Assembly (NCBI GenBank): GCA_009929215.1
Contig: SAAX01000027.1
Span: forward strand, 1 to 34,100
Length of the DNA stretch: 34,100 nucleotides
Source: Deltaproteobacteria bacterium
GTDB lineage: Bacteria > Desulfobacterota > Desulfovibrionia > Desulfovibrionales > Desulfovibrionaceae
Reading direction: 5' to 3'
Of this stretch, positions 8,553-16,015 are shown piece after piece (position 1 is the stretch's first letter; every line of letters begins with the position of its first letter). Under the pieces are notes generated by a model that ran no database searches, had not been told where the DNA came from, and saw only the letters and a list, made by a program, of their open reading frames with translations. The position numbers and the translations under genes were made by a program.

Positions 8553-10265
8553 CTATCCGTTGCCGGAGCCGGGCAAAAAGCCCCCGCTGACAAAGACGCT
8601 GGAATCTGACTGCCTAGATTCTGACTGGCCAGAATCTGACTGGCCAGCATCCGGCTGGCTGGAGTTGCCTTGAGCGAAATTGGCCTGCGCGGAATCCGCC
8701 GGTCCAAAATCAACCTGCCCAAAATCACCCTTTGCGGCGAGGTCTTCTTGCTCTGCTGGCAGGGGAAACAGCTCGTCTTCAAGCTCGGCAAGGCTGGGAT
8801 TGGCAGATTGTGCTTCGTGCTGCTGCACGGCAGGGGCCACAGGCTGCGGCTCTGCATCGGCAGCCGGGGCTGCCACAAATTCCGGCGCATGGGAAGAAAT
8901 ATCCTGAGGCATGGCGGCGCTGGCATCGTGCGGTGCAGAGCCATTGTCAAAAAACTGTTCGGCCTGTTCAGGTTCCTGGCGCAATTCGGCTTCTTGCCCG
9001 AATTCTGGCTGGTCGGCCTGCCTATTCTGTTGGCCGCTGTCGGCAAGGGTATCTGGCATTGCCTGAGCAGCCGGGGCCTGAGCTTCATCCGGGTTCATGC
9101 CAACGGCAATGGCCTCGCCCGCGCCTGCTGAAACATCAGCGGGCACGTCAGCCGGGATATTTGCGCCAATATCGGCGGGAACATCTGCGGAAGCATCTGC
9201 GGGAGCATCTGCGGGAGCCCCTGCGGGAACATCCGGCCCAATATCTGCCCCAAGCTCTGGCTCAAGATCATCGACATCGGGCAGCGTGGCGGGCACTTCT
9301 GCGGCTGGTGGGGCGTCCTGATGCATGATTTCGGCCAGTCGCTCCAGCCCCTGTGCGGCCGCAGCGCCTGCCGCCTGCTCCGCTGGTTCGTCCTGCGGGC
9401 GTTGGGGCAGCGTAAGATACTCAAGAATGCCGTTGACCATTTCGCGGTAGTGGGCACGCAGATTCTCTACCGAGCCGCTGACGCTCTCTGCCACAAGACC
9501 GCCAGCCTCAATGGAGGCATCGCCGTTGACAATCCACTGGCTCAATTCCGGCACGCGCTCACGGGCGGCACGGAACAAGTCACTGACGGTTTCCTCGTCA
9601 TCGGGGTGCACACGCACGGTAACCGTGGCGCGGTCTTCGAGCAATTGCAGCGAGCTGAAGACCAGATGCTGCAAAATGCGCCCGTGCTCGGCCTGCAAAA
9701 TCCAGCCTGTTCCGGCCTCTACAGCCACGCGGGCCAGTTCGGCCAGTTCATCTCGCCAGGCCTCGCCAAGCGAATGCCGCTGGGCCTCAAGAGCTTGCAG
9801 CATATTGCCAAGCATCTGCCCCACATCGGCCCGGAATTCCTTAAGCTCGGCCCCGGCCTGCGCCATGCCCGCCTGAAAGCCGTCGTTATGCGCATGATCG
9901 CGAATAATTTCGGCTTCTTCACGCAAATCACTGGCTTTGCCATGCTCGGCCTGGGCCTGGGCAAGTTCCTCCTGAGCCTGAGCCTTGAGCGCAAGCGCCT
10001 CGCGCGTGAGCTGCAATATACGGCTTTGGGCCTCTGCCCCGGCTTCTTCCAGCACCTTTTGCCGCTCGGCATAGGCCGCGCCAAGAATCTCACGCGCGCG
10101 TTCCTCGGCTCTGGCGCGCACCCTGGCGAGGTAATCCTCCTGGTGCTGCTGCTGCGCACGCTCGCGGAGCAAGGGCTCTTGCATGGCATCGAGCTGCTGA
10201 GGTGATGCCTCGCGCTCGCCCATGAAGATGGTGCCCCATTTTTTGCGCAACTGGTCTGACGCCAT
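8553..10265 (-). CDS. fliH: Flagellar assembly protein FliH with a long low-complexity C-terminal extension
   Basis: A 570-residue protein, about twice the usual FliH length. Residues 1-285 look like FliH: an N-terminal segment, a long Ala/Glu/Gln-rich coiled coil (about 35-125), and a C-terminal domain ending near LRAHYREMVNGILEYL that in the family binds FliI. Residues 286-570 are acidic, Ala/Pro/Gln-rich and probably disordered, with PAD-type 4-residue repeats (about 345-380) and a 5-residue periodicity (about 512-555). Position between fliG and fliI supports the call. The ATG at 10265 has only a weak upstream site (GGGAT), and fliG ends 37 bases earlier. Confidence 0.9.
   Translation of the reverse strand: MASDQLRKKWGTIFMGEREASPQQLDAMQEPLLRERAQQQHQEDYLARVRARAEERAREILGAAYAERQKVLEEAGAEAQSRILQLTREALALKAQAQEELAQAQAEHGKASDLREEAEIIRDHAHNDGFQAGMAQAGAELKEFRADVGQMLGNMLQALEAQRHSLGEAWRDELAELARVAVEAGTGWILQAEHGRILQHLVFSSLQLLEDRATVTVRVHPDDEETVSDLFRAARERVPELSQWIVNGDASIEAGGLVAESVSGSVENLRAHYREMVNGILEYLTLPQRPQDEPAEQAAGAAAAQGLERLAEIMHQDAPPAAEVPATLPDVDDLEPELGADIGPDVPAGAPADAPADASADVPADIGANIPADVPADVSAGAGEAIAVGMNPDEAQAPAAQAMPDTLADSGQQNRQADQPEFGQEAELRQEPEQAEQFFDNGSAPHDASAAMPQDISSHAPEFVAAPAADAEPQPVAPAVQQHEAQSANPSLAELEDELFPLPAEQEDLAAKGDFGQVDFGPADSAQANFAQGNSSQPDAGQSDSGQSESRQSDSSVFVSGGFLPGSGNG
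8595..8665. repeat. 15-bp tandem repeat inside the 3' end of fliH
   Basis: Near-identical 15-base units, read on the plus strand as TCTGACTGGCCAGAA and variants, occur in tandem. They encode the GQSDS/GQSES/RQSDS 5-residue periodicity of the FliH tail. Slipped-strand copying could change the unit number. Confidence 0.75.
9130..9240. repeat. 12-bp period repeats encoding PAD-type motifs in fliH
   Basis: Variants of GCGGGAACATCT recur with a 12-base period. They encode runs such as PADAPADASADVPAD in the FliH extension. Confidence 0.75.
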
Positions 10266-10302
10266 GACCGATCCCGATGATTACAGATTTTGCGGCTGGC
10301 CG

Positions 10303-11298
10303 CTAAACAAACACATCGCCAGCGCCACGGCTGATGACCAGCTTGTTTTCGCTCTCAAGCCGCCGCACGATCTTTACCACATTCTGCTGGGCCGATTCCA
10401 CATCTGAAAGCTTGGCCGGGCCCATGAATTCCAGTTCTTCGCGAATCATGTTGCCCGCGCGTTCCGACATGTTCTTGAAGAATTTTTCCCTCAGGTCGTC
10501 GCTGGCTCCGCGCAGGGCCAGCGTAAGATCTTCGTTGGAAATTTCCTTGAGCATTTCGCGCACGCCACGGTCGTCGATGTTCTTGCAGTCTTCAAACACA
10601 AACATGAGGTTGCGGATGTCTTCGGCCATCTGGGCAGAGTCTTCTTCGATTTCGGAAAGAACTTCTTCTTCCGTAGCGCGGTCCACCGCGTTGAGAATTT
10701 CTGCCACAGACTGCACGCCGCCCACTTTTTTGCCTTCCTTGCCACCCATGGCGATAAGCTGGCTTGTGAGCACCTTGTCCACTTCCATGAGCATTTCTTC
10801 CGGCACGGCCTCAAGACGCGCAAGGCGCATGAGCACCTCGGCACGCACGCCAGCAGGAAGGTTTGTCAACAAATTGGCGGCCTGATCGGGGTGCAAATGA
10901 CCAATGATGAGGGCCAGGGTTTGCGGATGTTCGTTGCGCAAAATCTGCGAAAGCAGCTTGGGGCTGACCGATTCCAGCTCGCGGAAGGGCGCGGGGCCGG
11001 TATCAAGGCTCAGGGAGTCCATAACGTACTTGGCGGTTTCGGGATCAAGATTCTTGACCAGCAGGCGTTTCAGCGTATCGCTGCCGCCAGTGATCATGTC
11101 TACACCTTCAACCAGCGATTCGTGGAAGTCACGCAGAACCTCTTCAACAACTTCGCGCGGCACTGGCTCCAATTCCACAATGGCTCTGGAGATGTCGGCG
11201 ATTTCCTGCCGGTCCATGCGTTTGAACACGTCAGCCGTAAATTTGTCGCCCATGGCGAGCAGCAGCACGGCAGTACGCTGTTTGCCGGTCAACTCCAT
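10303..11298 (-). CDS. fliG: Flagellar motor switch protein FliG
   Basis: A 331-residue protein of standard FliG length. FliG forms the cytoplasmic rotor ring: its N-terminal domain binds the FliF tail, the middle domain contacts FliM, and the charged C-terminal domain meets the stator. Typical features are the start LTGKQRTAVLLLAMG, the middle-domain EHPQTLALIIGHL segment, and the C-terminal stretch MFVFEDCKNIDDRGVREMLKEISNEDLTLALRGASDDLREKFFKNMSERA with the conserved torque-generating charges. The start is ATG at 11298 behind AAGGAG/GGGAG, 43 bases after the small FliF-tail-like gene. It is probably co-transcribed with fliF. Confidence 0.97.
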   Translation of the reverse strand: MELTGKQRTAVLLLAMGDKFTADVFKRMDRQEIADISRAIVELEPVPREVVEEVLRDFHESLVEGVDMITGGSDTLKRLLVKNLDPETAKYVMDSLSLDTGPAPFRELESVSPKLLSQILRNEHPQTLALIIGHLHPDQAANLLTNLPAGVRAEVLMRLARLEAVPEEMLMEVDKVLTSQLIAMGGKEGKKVGGVQSVAEILNAVDRATEEEVLSEIEEDSAQMAEDIRNLMFVFEDCKNIDDRGVREMLKEISNEDLTLALRGASDDLREKFFKNMSERAGNMIREELEFMGPAKLSDVESAQQNVVKIVRRLESENKLVISRGAGDVFV

Positions 11299-11341
11299 CT
11301 CCCTACTCCTTCACCGTGGCCGCACAGGCCAGCGGGGTTGC

Positions 11342-11545
11342 TCATTCCTTGTCTGCAAGCCAGCGCTTGATAAGACGCACGGCCTGATCCATGTGCTGTT
11401 CGGTAATATGAAAAAGCCGCATTTTCAATTCTTCAACGCGCTGATTGCTTTCCCTTTGCGCAAGACGCAAGGCCTTGAGCTGCGAAAGAGTCGCATTGTT
11501 TTCTGCCGGAACACGGCTGGCTTGACTAGGCTTTAGCTGTTTCAT
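11342..11545 (-). CDS. Small protein resembling the FliG-binding C-terminal tail of FliF
   Basis: A 67-residue reading frame starting inside the last 20 bases of fliF. Its C-terminal 35 residues align without gaps to the FliF C-terminus: VEELKMRLFHITEQHMDQ against VEALKAHIFNLSDNHMEQ, continuing through V-x-L-[IV]-[KR]-x-W to the end, with about 13 identities and 10 conservative changes. In FliF this tail binds the FliG N-terminal domain. The first 30 residues are basic/polar and probably helical. Overlap with fliF and position just before fliG support a real, translationally coupled gene. The ribosome site is weak (GGATGAGA). A role in modulating FliF-FliG assembly is inference. Confidence 0.72.
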   Translation of the reverse strand: MKQLKPSQASRVPAENNATLSQLKALRLAQRESNQRVEELKMRLFHITEQHMDQAVRLIKRWLADKE

Positions 11546-13166
11546 CGTTTCTCATCCAGCCGCGCACAAGCATCACCACCTGTTCCATGTGATTGTCGGA
11601 CAGGTTGAAAATATGCGCTTTCAATGCTTCAACATCTTTAAATACCATATCATCTGTGTCATCTGGCTCAATTTCTTCGTCCGTTTTGGCGGCTTCTTCA
11701 AGGGCCTCGTACAGGGCCAGCTGCTCTTCGGCAGCGGGCAGACCTTCAAGGCCTTCGATCATTTCACCGGCTTCAACCTTGGGACGAATAAGGGCCAGAA
11801 CAACGGGCCGCACCACAAGCATAAGGAACAGGAAGGCCAGCAGCGCGTTGAGCAGGGGCTTGCCCAGCCGTTCGGCGTAGTCGGACAGCATTTCGGCAAC
11901 GTTGGGATCCTTGGGCGGCTCGGAATCGGTAAAGGGCGCAGAGCTCACCTCAAGGGCGTCACCACGGGCCTTGTCGAGGCCCACGGCATTGGTAACGAGC
12001 TGGCGAACGCGTTCAAGGTCTTCTGCCTTGCGCGGTACAAAGGTCCACGCCCCGCTCGTCTTTTCATACGTCCCATCGATAAGGACTGCAACCGTCATGC
12101 GCTTCAAATCGCCCACATTGGTTACGATTTGCTGCTCTTCTTTGTTAATTTCGTAGTTGGTGGTGCGTGTTTCGCGGCTGCCGTTCTGGGTAGAGGCCGA
12201 TCCGGCAATGCCGTCACCCCGGAAATTGGCGTCTGGCGAGCCGCCTTCAAGGCTCGATCGGCCCTGCTGGCTTTCTTCACTGCGCTGCTCGCTACGCACG
12301 GCGGTTTTTTCGGGGTCAAAAATTTCGCGGCGTATGGTGCGCTGGCTAAAGTCCATGTCTACGTTTACCTTGGCAATGACGCGGCCAGGGCCAAACATGG
12401 GCTGCAACATTTCTTCTATGCGGCGCTCCAGGTTGCGCTGCACCTGCTGGCGGTGCTCCATCTGTGTGGTGCTGGCCCCGGCAAGGCTGTCTGATTCCGG
12501 CTGATACAACACCTTGCCGCCGTTATCTGAAATGGAAACATGCGTTTTGTCGAGCCCTTCAACCGCCATAAGCATCATGTTGAGGATGGCGTTTATTTCT
12601 TTTTGGTCGGGCTTGACGTTGGGACGCTTGAGCTTGAGCACCACAGAGGCCGAAGGCGATTGGCGTTCTTCTACAAACAGGCTGCGGTGCGGAATAACCA
12701 GGTGCACGCGCGCGCTCTCCACATTGGGAAATTCGCTGATTGTACGCGAAAGTTCGCCTTGCAGGGCGCGTGTGTAGTTGATCTTTTGCACAAAGTCGGT
12801 TTGGCCGACCTTGACCTTGTCAAAAATTTCAAAACCGATGCCCTGCCCCACCAGACCGCCTTCGCCCGCGATCTTGATGCGTTCGTCGTACACCACTTCC
12901 TTGGGCACAAGAATGGTTTTACCGTTGTCGGTAAGCTGATACAAAACCTTGTCGGCCTGAAGCGACTTGATGACAACGCTGGCGTCTTCGGCGCTGAGGT
13001 TGGAATACAGCACCTTGTAGTCTGGGCGTGAGGCCCAGATGGAAAGGCCGATGGCAGCAGAGCTGACAAGCACAAACCCACCCATGACGGCCACGCGTTG
13101 CATAACGCTCATTTTGGCCCAGACTGCCTTGATGGAATTGATAAGCTGCAAAAGAAAAGCCGGCAT
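11526..13166 (-). CDS. fliF: Flagellar MS-ring protein FliF
   Basis: A 546-residue protein forming the membrane-embedded MS ring. TM1 lies at about 24-44 (RVAVMGGFVLVSSAAIGLSIWA) and TM2 at about 438-460 (LLNALLAFLFLMLVVRPVVLALI). Between them are the periplasmic ring-building motifs, including KINYTRALQGELSRTISEFPNVESARVHLVIP. The cytoplasmic tail (about 505-540) is the FliG-binding element. The frame opens further upstream, but I chose the ATG at 13166 because AGGAG stands 7 bases before it and MPAFLLQ is a natural N-terminus. A sigma-54-type promoter lies 63 bases upstream. The stop overlaps the next small gene. Confidence 0.96.
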   Translation of the reverse strand: MPAFLLQLINSIKAVWAKMSVMQRVAVMGGFVLVSSAAIGLSIWASRPDYKVLYSNLSAEDASVVIKSLQADKVLYQLTDNGKTILVPKEVVYDERIKIAGEGGLVGQGIGFEIFDKVKVGQTDFVQKINYTRALQGELSRTISEFPNVESARVHLVIPHRSLFVEERQSPSASVVLKLKRPNVKPDQKEINAILNMMLMAVEGLDKTHVSISDNGGKVLYQPESDSLAGASTTQMEHRQQVQRNLERRIEEMLQPMFGPGRVIAKVNVDMDFSQRTIRREIFDPEKTAVRSEQRSEESQQGRSSLEGGSPDANFRGDGIAGSASTQNGSRETRTTNYEINKEEQQIVTNVGDLKRMTVAVLIDGTYEKTSGAWTFVPRKAEDLERVRQLVTNAVGLDKARGDALEVSSAPFTDSEPPKDPNVAEMLSDYAERLGKPLLNALLAFLFLMLVVRPVVLALIRPKVEAGEMIEGLEGLPAAEEQLALYEALEEAAKTDEEIEPDDTDDMVFKDVEALKAHIFNLSDNHMEQVVMLVRGWMRNDETAKA

Positions 13167-13228
13167 ATGTTGCTCCTGCGAAGACGTGGCGTAATTCCGG
13201 CGCTTTGGCCGTGCATATGCCAAGCCAA

Positions 13229-13244
13229 AGCAATTGCCATGCCA
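13229..13244 (-). promoter_or_regulatory. Sigma-54 promoter for fliF
   Basis: On the minus strand the sequence reads TGGCATGGCAATTGCT, one mismatch from TGGCACG-N4-TTGCW with exact spacing, 63 bases before the fliF ATG. The start of transcription would be near 13218. Confidence 0.8.
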
Positions 13245-13315
13245 CTTATTAACATGCTGAAAATTAATTACTTTTTATCAGCACACCAAAAACATTCAAA
13301 TTTGTGACACCTCTA

Positions 13316-13360
13316 AAACGCCAAATCCCTTCCAGGCATGCTGAAAGGGATCTGGCGTTT
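13316..13360 (-). terminator. Hairpin terminator between fliE and fliF
   Basis: Two 16-base arms (13316-13331 and 13345-13360) pair with one mismatch around a 13-base loop. On the minus strand the stem ends in GGCGTTTT, a short U run. It would end the flgB-flgC-fliE transcript, at least partly, just before the fliF promoter. Confidence 0.65.
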
Positions 13361-13390
13361 AGGAGTATAACGCGCGGTTATGGGCAGGTA

Positions 13391-13837
13391 TCAGAACTGC
13401 ATCTTGGAAATTTCTTTGTAGGCTTCAAGCACCTTGCCGCGCACAGCCGAGGTAAGCTTCATGGCCATGCTGGATTTTTGCATGATGATCATCAGCTCGT
13501 GCACGTTTTGCGTGCGGCCAGAGGCAAAATCTTCAATGGCCGTATTCTTGGCTGCGTCCAGTTCATTGACCTTGTTCAACGAGTTTTTGATGGTGCCAGA
13601 AAAACTGTTTTGCGGCGTTACCGGCGTGTGGGCCTGTGTGGGATATTTGATAAAATCGGCCTGCGCGCCAAAGCCTTCGCCACGGTCTACGCTGTCGCGC
13701 AGCAGACTTTGATCAAGGGTTTTGGCAAACTGGGTTGTGCTGCCAGCAGAGCCACCCTGCTGCAAGCTGCCCTGAACCTTGCTGAAATTCTGAACGGCCT
13801 CACTGTACGCCCGCATGCCCACTGCCTGAATGCTCAT
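13391..13837 (-). CDS. fliE: Flagellar hook-basal body protein FliE
   Basis: A 148-residue protein. FliE joins the MS ring to the rod and is exported by the flagellar type III system. The C-terminal part carries the family pattern: AIEDFASGRTQNVHELMIIMQKSSMAMKLTSAVRGKVLEAYKEISKMQF. The length exceeds the usual 100-115 residues, mostly through a Gly/Ser/Gln-rich N-terminal half. An excellent GGAGG site precedes the ATG at 13837. It follows flgC by 57 bases and probably shares the flgB promoter. Confidence 0.95.
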   Translation of the reverse strand: MSIQAVGMRAYSEAVQNFSKVQGSLQQGGSAGSTTQFAKTLDQSLLRDSVDRGEGFGAQADFIKYPTQAHTPVTPQNSFSGTIKNSLNKVNELDAAKNTAIEDFASGRTQNVHELMIIMQKSSMAMKLTSAVRGKVLEAYKEISKMQF

Positions 13838-13894
13838 AGCAACCTCCCGCGCTCCTGAAAAAATGCTTTAATATGCCGCCACCCGGGACAAAAC

Positions 13895-14332
13895 CTATCG
13901 GCCTATGTCCAATGCCTTGATAAACATACCCTTAACTGCGTCCACCGTGGTGACGTTGGCCTCGTAGTTGCGCTGGGCGGTCATGAGGTTGGCCATTTCC
14001 TCAACCACGTTGATATCGGGGTACATCACATAGCCTTCTGCATTGGCATCGGGGTTGCCAGGCTCGTACACCCGCTTGAAGGGTCTGTTGTCCATGGTTA
14101 CGGCTGAAACACGCACACCCTGCACAGCCCTGTCGAGAGCCGAACGCATGTGGATGGAAAAAGGATCATCCACATCTGTGGCCTGCTGCACCACGCTGCG
14201 CCGACGATAGGGGCCACCCTGGGCCGTGCGCGTGGTTTTGGCGTTGGCCAGGTTCATCGAAATGGTGTTGATACGGGTGCGGTCGGCCGAAAGGCCAGAC
14301 GCGCTGATGTCAAATGCCGTCATGAAGTCCAT
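13895..14332 (-). CDS. flgC: Flagellar proximal rod protein FlgC
   Basis: A 145-residue rod protein. The N-terminus (FMTAFDISASGLSADRTRINTISMNLANAKTTRT) is the classic rod/hook helix motif with the ANA-T signature, and the C-terminus (PDINVVEEMANLMTAQRNYEANVTTVDAVKGMFIKALDI) is the matching coiled-coil partner. Length is standard. AGGAGGAAGCC precedes the ATG at 14332. It lies 72 bases downstream of flgB and 57 bases upstream of fliE, the usual order. Confidence 0.97.
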   Translation of the reverse strand: MDFMTAFDISASGLSADRTRINTISMNLANAKTTRTAQGGPYRRRSVVQQATDVDDPFSIHMRSALDRAVQGVRVSAVTMDNRPFKRVYEPGNPDANAEGYVMYPDINVVEEMANLMTAQRNYEANVTTVDAVKGMFIKALDIGR

Positions 14333-14404
14333 GGCTTCCTCCTGCGCTGCCCGCTGCCTACTGTGCTATGCCGCGCAGGGCGCGGTTCGGCGGCGGGCCA
14401 AAAA

Positions 14405-14818
14405 TCAGGCTTGCTTACCATCCATAATGATGTTGTTCAGCCCTTCAAAGGACTTGGCCATCACCTGGGTAAGCGCTGTGTACTGCAACTGGTTTTTGGC
14501 GTGCTTGGCCATTTCTTTATCAATATTCACACGGTCTTCACCGTGAACAACACGGGGCTTTACCGCCATATCCCATTCTGGCCCAAAGGAATCGGGGCGA
14601 AAAACCGTGGGCATATGCGCGCTTTCTGTGCGGGTCATTTCGCCCCTGGCATCAAGCCCCAGGGCCGATTGCAGCTCTTTTTCAAAAGTCAGCTCGCGCG
14701 GCTTGTAGTTGGGCGTTTCCACGTTGGCAATATTACCGGCAATAACATTTTGCCGCTGCAACTGCATATCCATGACCTTGCCAACAAGGCCGACCTGCAT
14801 ATTGAATAAAGATTTCAT
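14405..14818 (-). CDS. flgB: Flagellar proximal rod protein FlgB
   Basis: A 137-residue protein, first gene of the flgB-flgC-fliE group. The N-terminal VMDMQLQRQNVIAGNIANVETPNYKPRELTFEKEL is the FlgB/rod signature (NIAN-x-x-TP-x-Y). The C-terminus VNIDKEMAKHAKNQLQYTALTQVMAKSFEGLNNII is typical of FlgB. It starts at ATG 14818 with an AGGTAG-type site 5-6 bases upstream. A sigma-54-type promoter lies 46 bases upstream, with a small palindrome (CCGTGA-T-TCACGG, 14830-14842) in the leader. Confidence 0.96.
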   Translation of the reverse strand: MKSLFNMQVGLVGKVMDMQLQRQNVIAGNIANVETPNYKPRELTFEKELQSALGLDARGEMTRTESAHMPTVFRPDSFGPEWDMAVKPRVVHGEDRVNIDKEMAKHAKNQLQYTALTQVMAKSFEGLNNIIMDGKQA

Positions 14819-14863
14819 ACTACCTACCCCCGTGATTCACGGAAAAGTGCTTGCCATGCTGTT

Positions 14864-14879
14864 AGCAACAAGTGTTCCA
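14864..14879 (-). promoter_or_regulatory. Sigma-54 promoter for flgB-flgC-fliE
   Basis: The minus strand reads TGGAACACTTGTTGCT. It has two mismatches to TGGCACG-N4-TTGCW and keeps the GG and GC cores at exact spacing. It ends 46 bases before the flgB ATG. Confidence 0.7.
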
Positions 14880-14970
14880 TTTTAAGTATATAAATGAATT
14901 TACTTGCTTTATTTTTACGACATGGCGACTACTGGCGGTACTGGACAGTATTTTGACAGGCCCGGCAAAT

Positions 14971-14998
14971 AAAAAACCCGCCCGGAAATCCGGGCGGG
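14971..14998 (-). terminator. Rho-independent terminator of the exonuclease gene
   Basis: A perfect 9-bp stem CCCGCCCGG / CCGGGCGGG with a 4-base loop is followed on the minus strand by six T. It lies 33 bases after the exonuclease stop. Confidence 0.93.
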
Positions 14999-15030
14999 TG
15001 AAAAGGCACAGGGAATCAATACGAGTGAAA

Positions 15031-15561
15031 CTACATGCGCATCTGGGCATCGGTAACGCCCAGAGAACGCAACTGCAAATAGATGCGGGCGCAGGCCTCG
15101 GCATCGGAACCCGCGTGGTGGTGGTTGAGCGCTATGCCAAAGTAGGAACACACGCTGCTGAGTTTTTTTGAGGCAAGGGGCAGACTGCGGCGCGAGCCCT
15201 TGAGCGTGCACAAAAAAGGCGTGCGCGGCTCCTTTGCCCCTGTGGCCTGACAACTGGCTGCCAGCACGCGCCGGTCAAACGAGGCATTGTGGGCCAGCAG
15301 ATGTGTTGCCCCTTCAAAAAAGGCTTCCATCTGGGGCCACACTTCTGCAAAGGTTGGCGCGTCTTTCAGCATGGGCCAGGTGAGACCGTGAATTTCTGTA
15401 AACATTACCCGTGACGAGGGCGGTCTGATGAGGCTGTAAAAAACATCGGTCACACTGCCCCGCTCAATACGCGCAAGGCCCACAGCACATGCGCTGTGGG
15501 CCGAATAGCCTGAAGTTTCAAAATCAATGGCTACACTACGGCTGGTATCTGAATAAACCAC
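15031..15561 (-). CDS. DEDDh 3'-5' exonuclease (DnaQ/epsilon-like)
   Basis: A 176-residue single-domain exonuclease of the DnaQ fold. Catalytic residues are visible: D13 and E15 in AIDFET, D96 in LLAHNASFDRRVL (Exo II), and H148 with D153 in HHAGSDAEA (Exo III, h type). The two-metal mechanism of the family removes nucleotides from 3' ends of DNA or RNA. There is no polymerase or extra domain, so it could be a repair, proofreading or RNase T-like enzyme. The start is a GTG at 15561, two bases after the stop of the preceding hypothetical gene, with only a weak upstream site, so it is probably coupled to that gene. A strong terminator follows. Confidence 0.92.
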   Translation of the reverse strand: MVYSDTSRSVAIDFETSGYSAHSACAVGLARIERGSVTDVFYSLIRPPSSRVMFTEIHGLTWPMLKDAPTFAEVWPQMEAFFEGATHLLAHNASFDRRVLAASCQATGAKEPRTPFLCTLKGSRRSLPLASKKLSSVCSYFGIALNHHHAGSDAEACARIYLQLRSLGVTDAQMRM

Positions 15562-15563
15562 AC

Positions 15564-15986
15564 TTACTCTTTTGAGGCTTTGCGGGCGGCTTCTGCCAGT
15601 CGCGCCTTGATATAGTCGCGCATGACGTCATCGTCCTTTTCAAGGTTAAAGCAGCGGGCATCCTCACCCATGAGGCCGCCGGGCACAAAATCGCCCTTGT
15701 CGGCAGGGTCGGACACCATGTCATTGTAAAAGCACACAGAAAGCCAGCGGCTTGCGGGTTCGTCGTCCACCACATCCAGCAGCACGAAAAGCACACGTTC
15801 TGTCTGTACACTATGGCGTGCACGCAACGAAAAACTTACGCCGGGCCGGGCCTTGAAGGTAAACGACATATTGCTGTGCGCGGCCAAAAAATCCATGTAT
15901 TCTGTAAATGATTTCTTTATATGCTGCGGATCGTTCTGCCAGGAATCAAGAAATTCGCGCAATTCTTCGGAACCTGTAACATCCAT
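15564..15986 (-). CDS. Conserved-looking hypothetical protein (140 residues)
   Basis: I do not assign a family. The protein is soluble, acidic at its N-terminus and basic at the C-terminus (ending in KARLAEAARKASKE). Its core is FTFKARPGVSFSLRARHSVQTERVLFVLLDVVDDEPASRWLSVCFYNDMVSDPADKGDFVPGGLMGEDARCF. There is no signal peptide or membrane segment. I separate it from the upstream nuclease-fold gene because AAGGAG stands 5-6 bases before the ATG at 15986, although in this sequence the upstream frame runs into it because of a nine-G tract. Two bases separate it from the exonuclease gene, so the two are probably co-expressed. Confidence 0.75.
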   Translation of the reverse strand: MDVTGSEELREFLDSWQNDPQHIKKSFTEYMDFLAAHSNMSFTFKARPGVSFSLRARHSVQTERVLFVLLDVVDDEPASRWLSVCFYNDMVSDPADKGDFVPGGLMGEDARCFNLEKDDDVMRDYIKARLAEAARKASKE

Positions 15987-16015
15987 AAATGCTCCTTTGG
16001 GGTTACGGCGGCGTG

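Noticed and set aside
8560-8720. Pentapeptide-repeat fold in the FliH tail
   Set aside because: The 5-residue period is real, but the central Leu/Phe position is not kept, so it reads as low-complexity sequence from a 15-bp DNA repeat.
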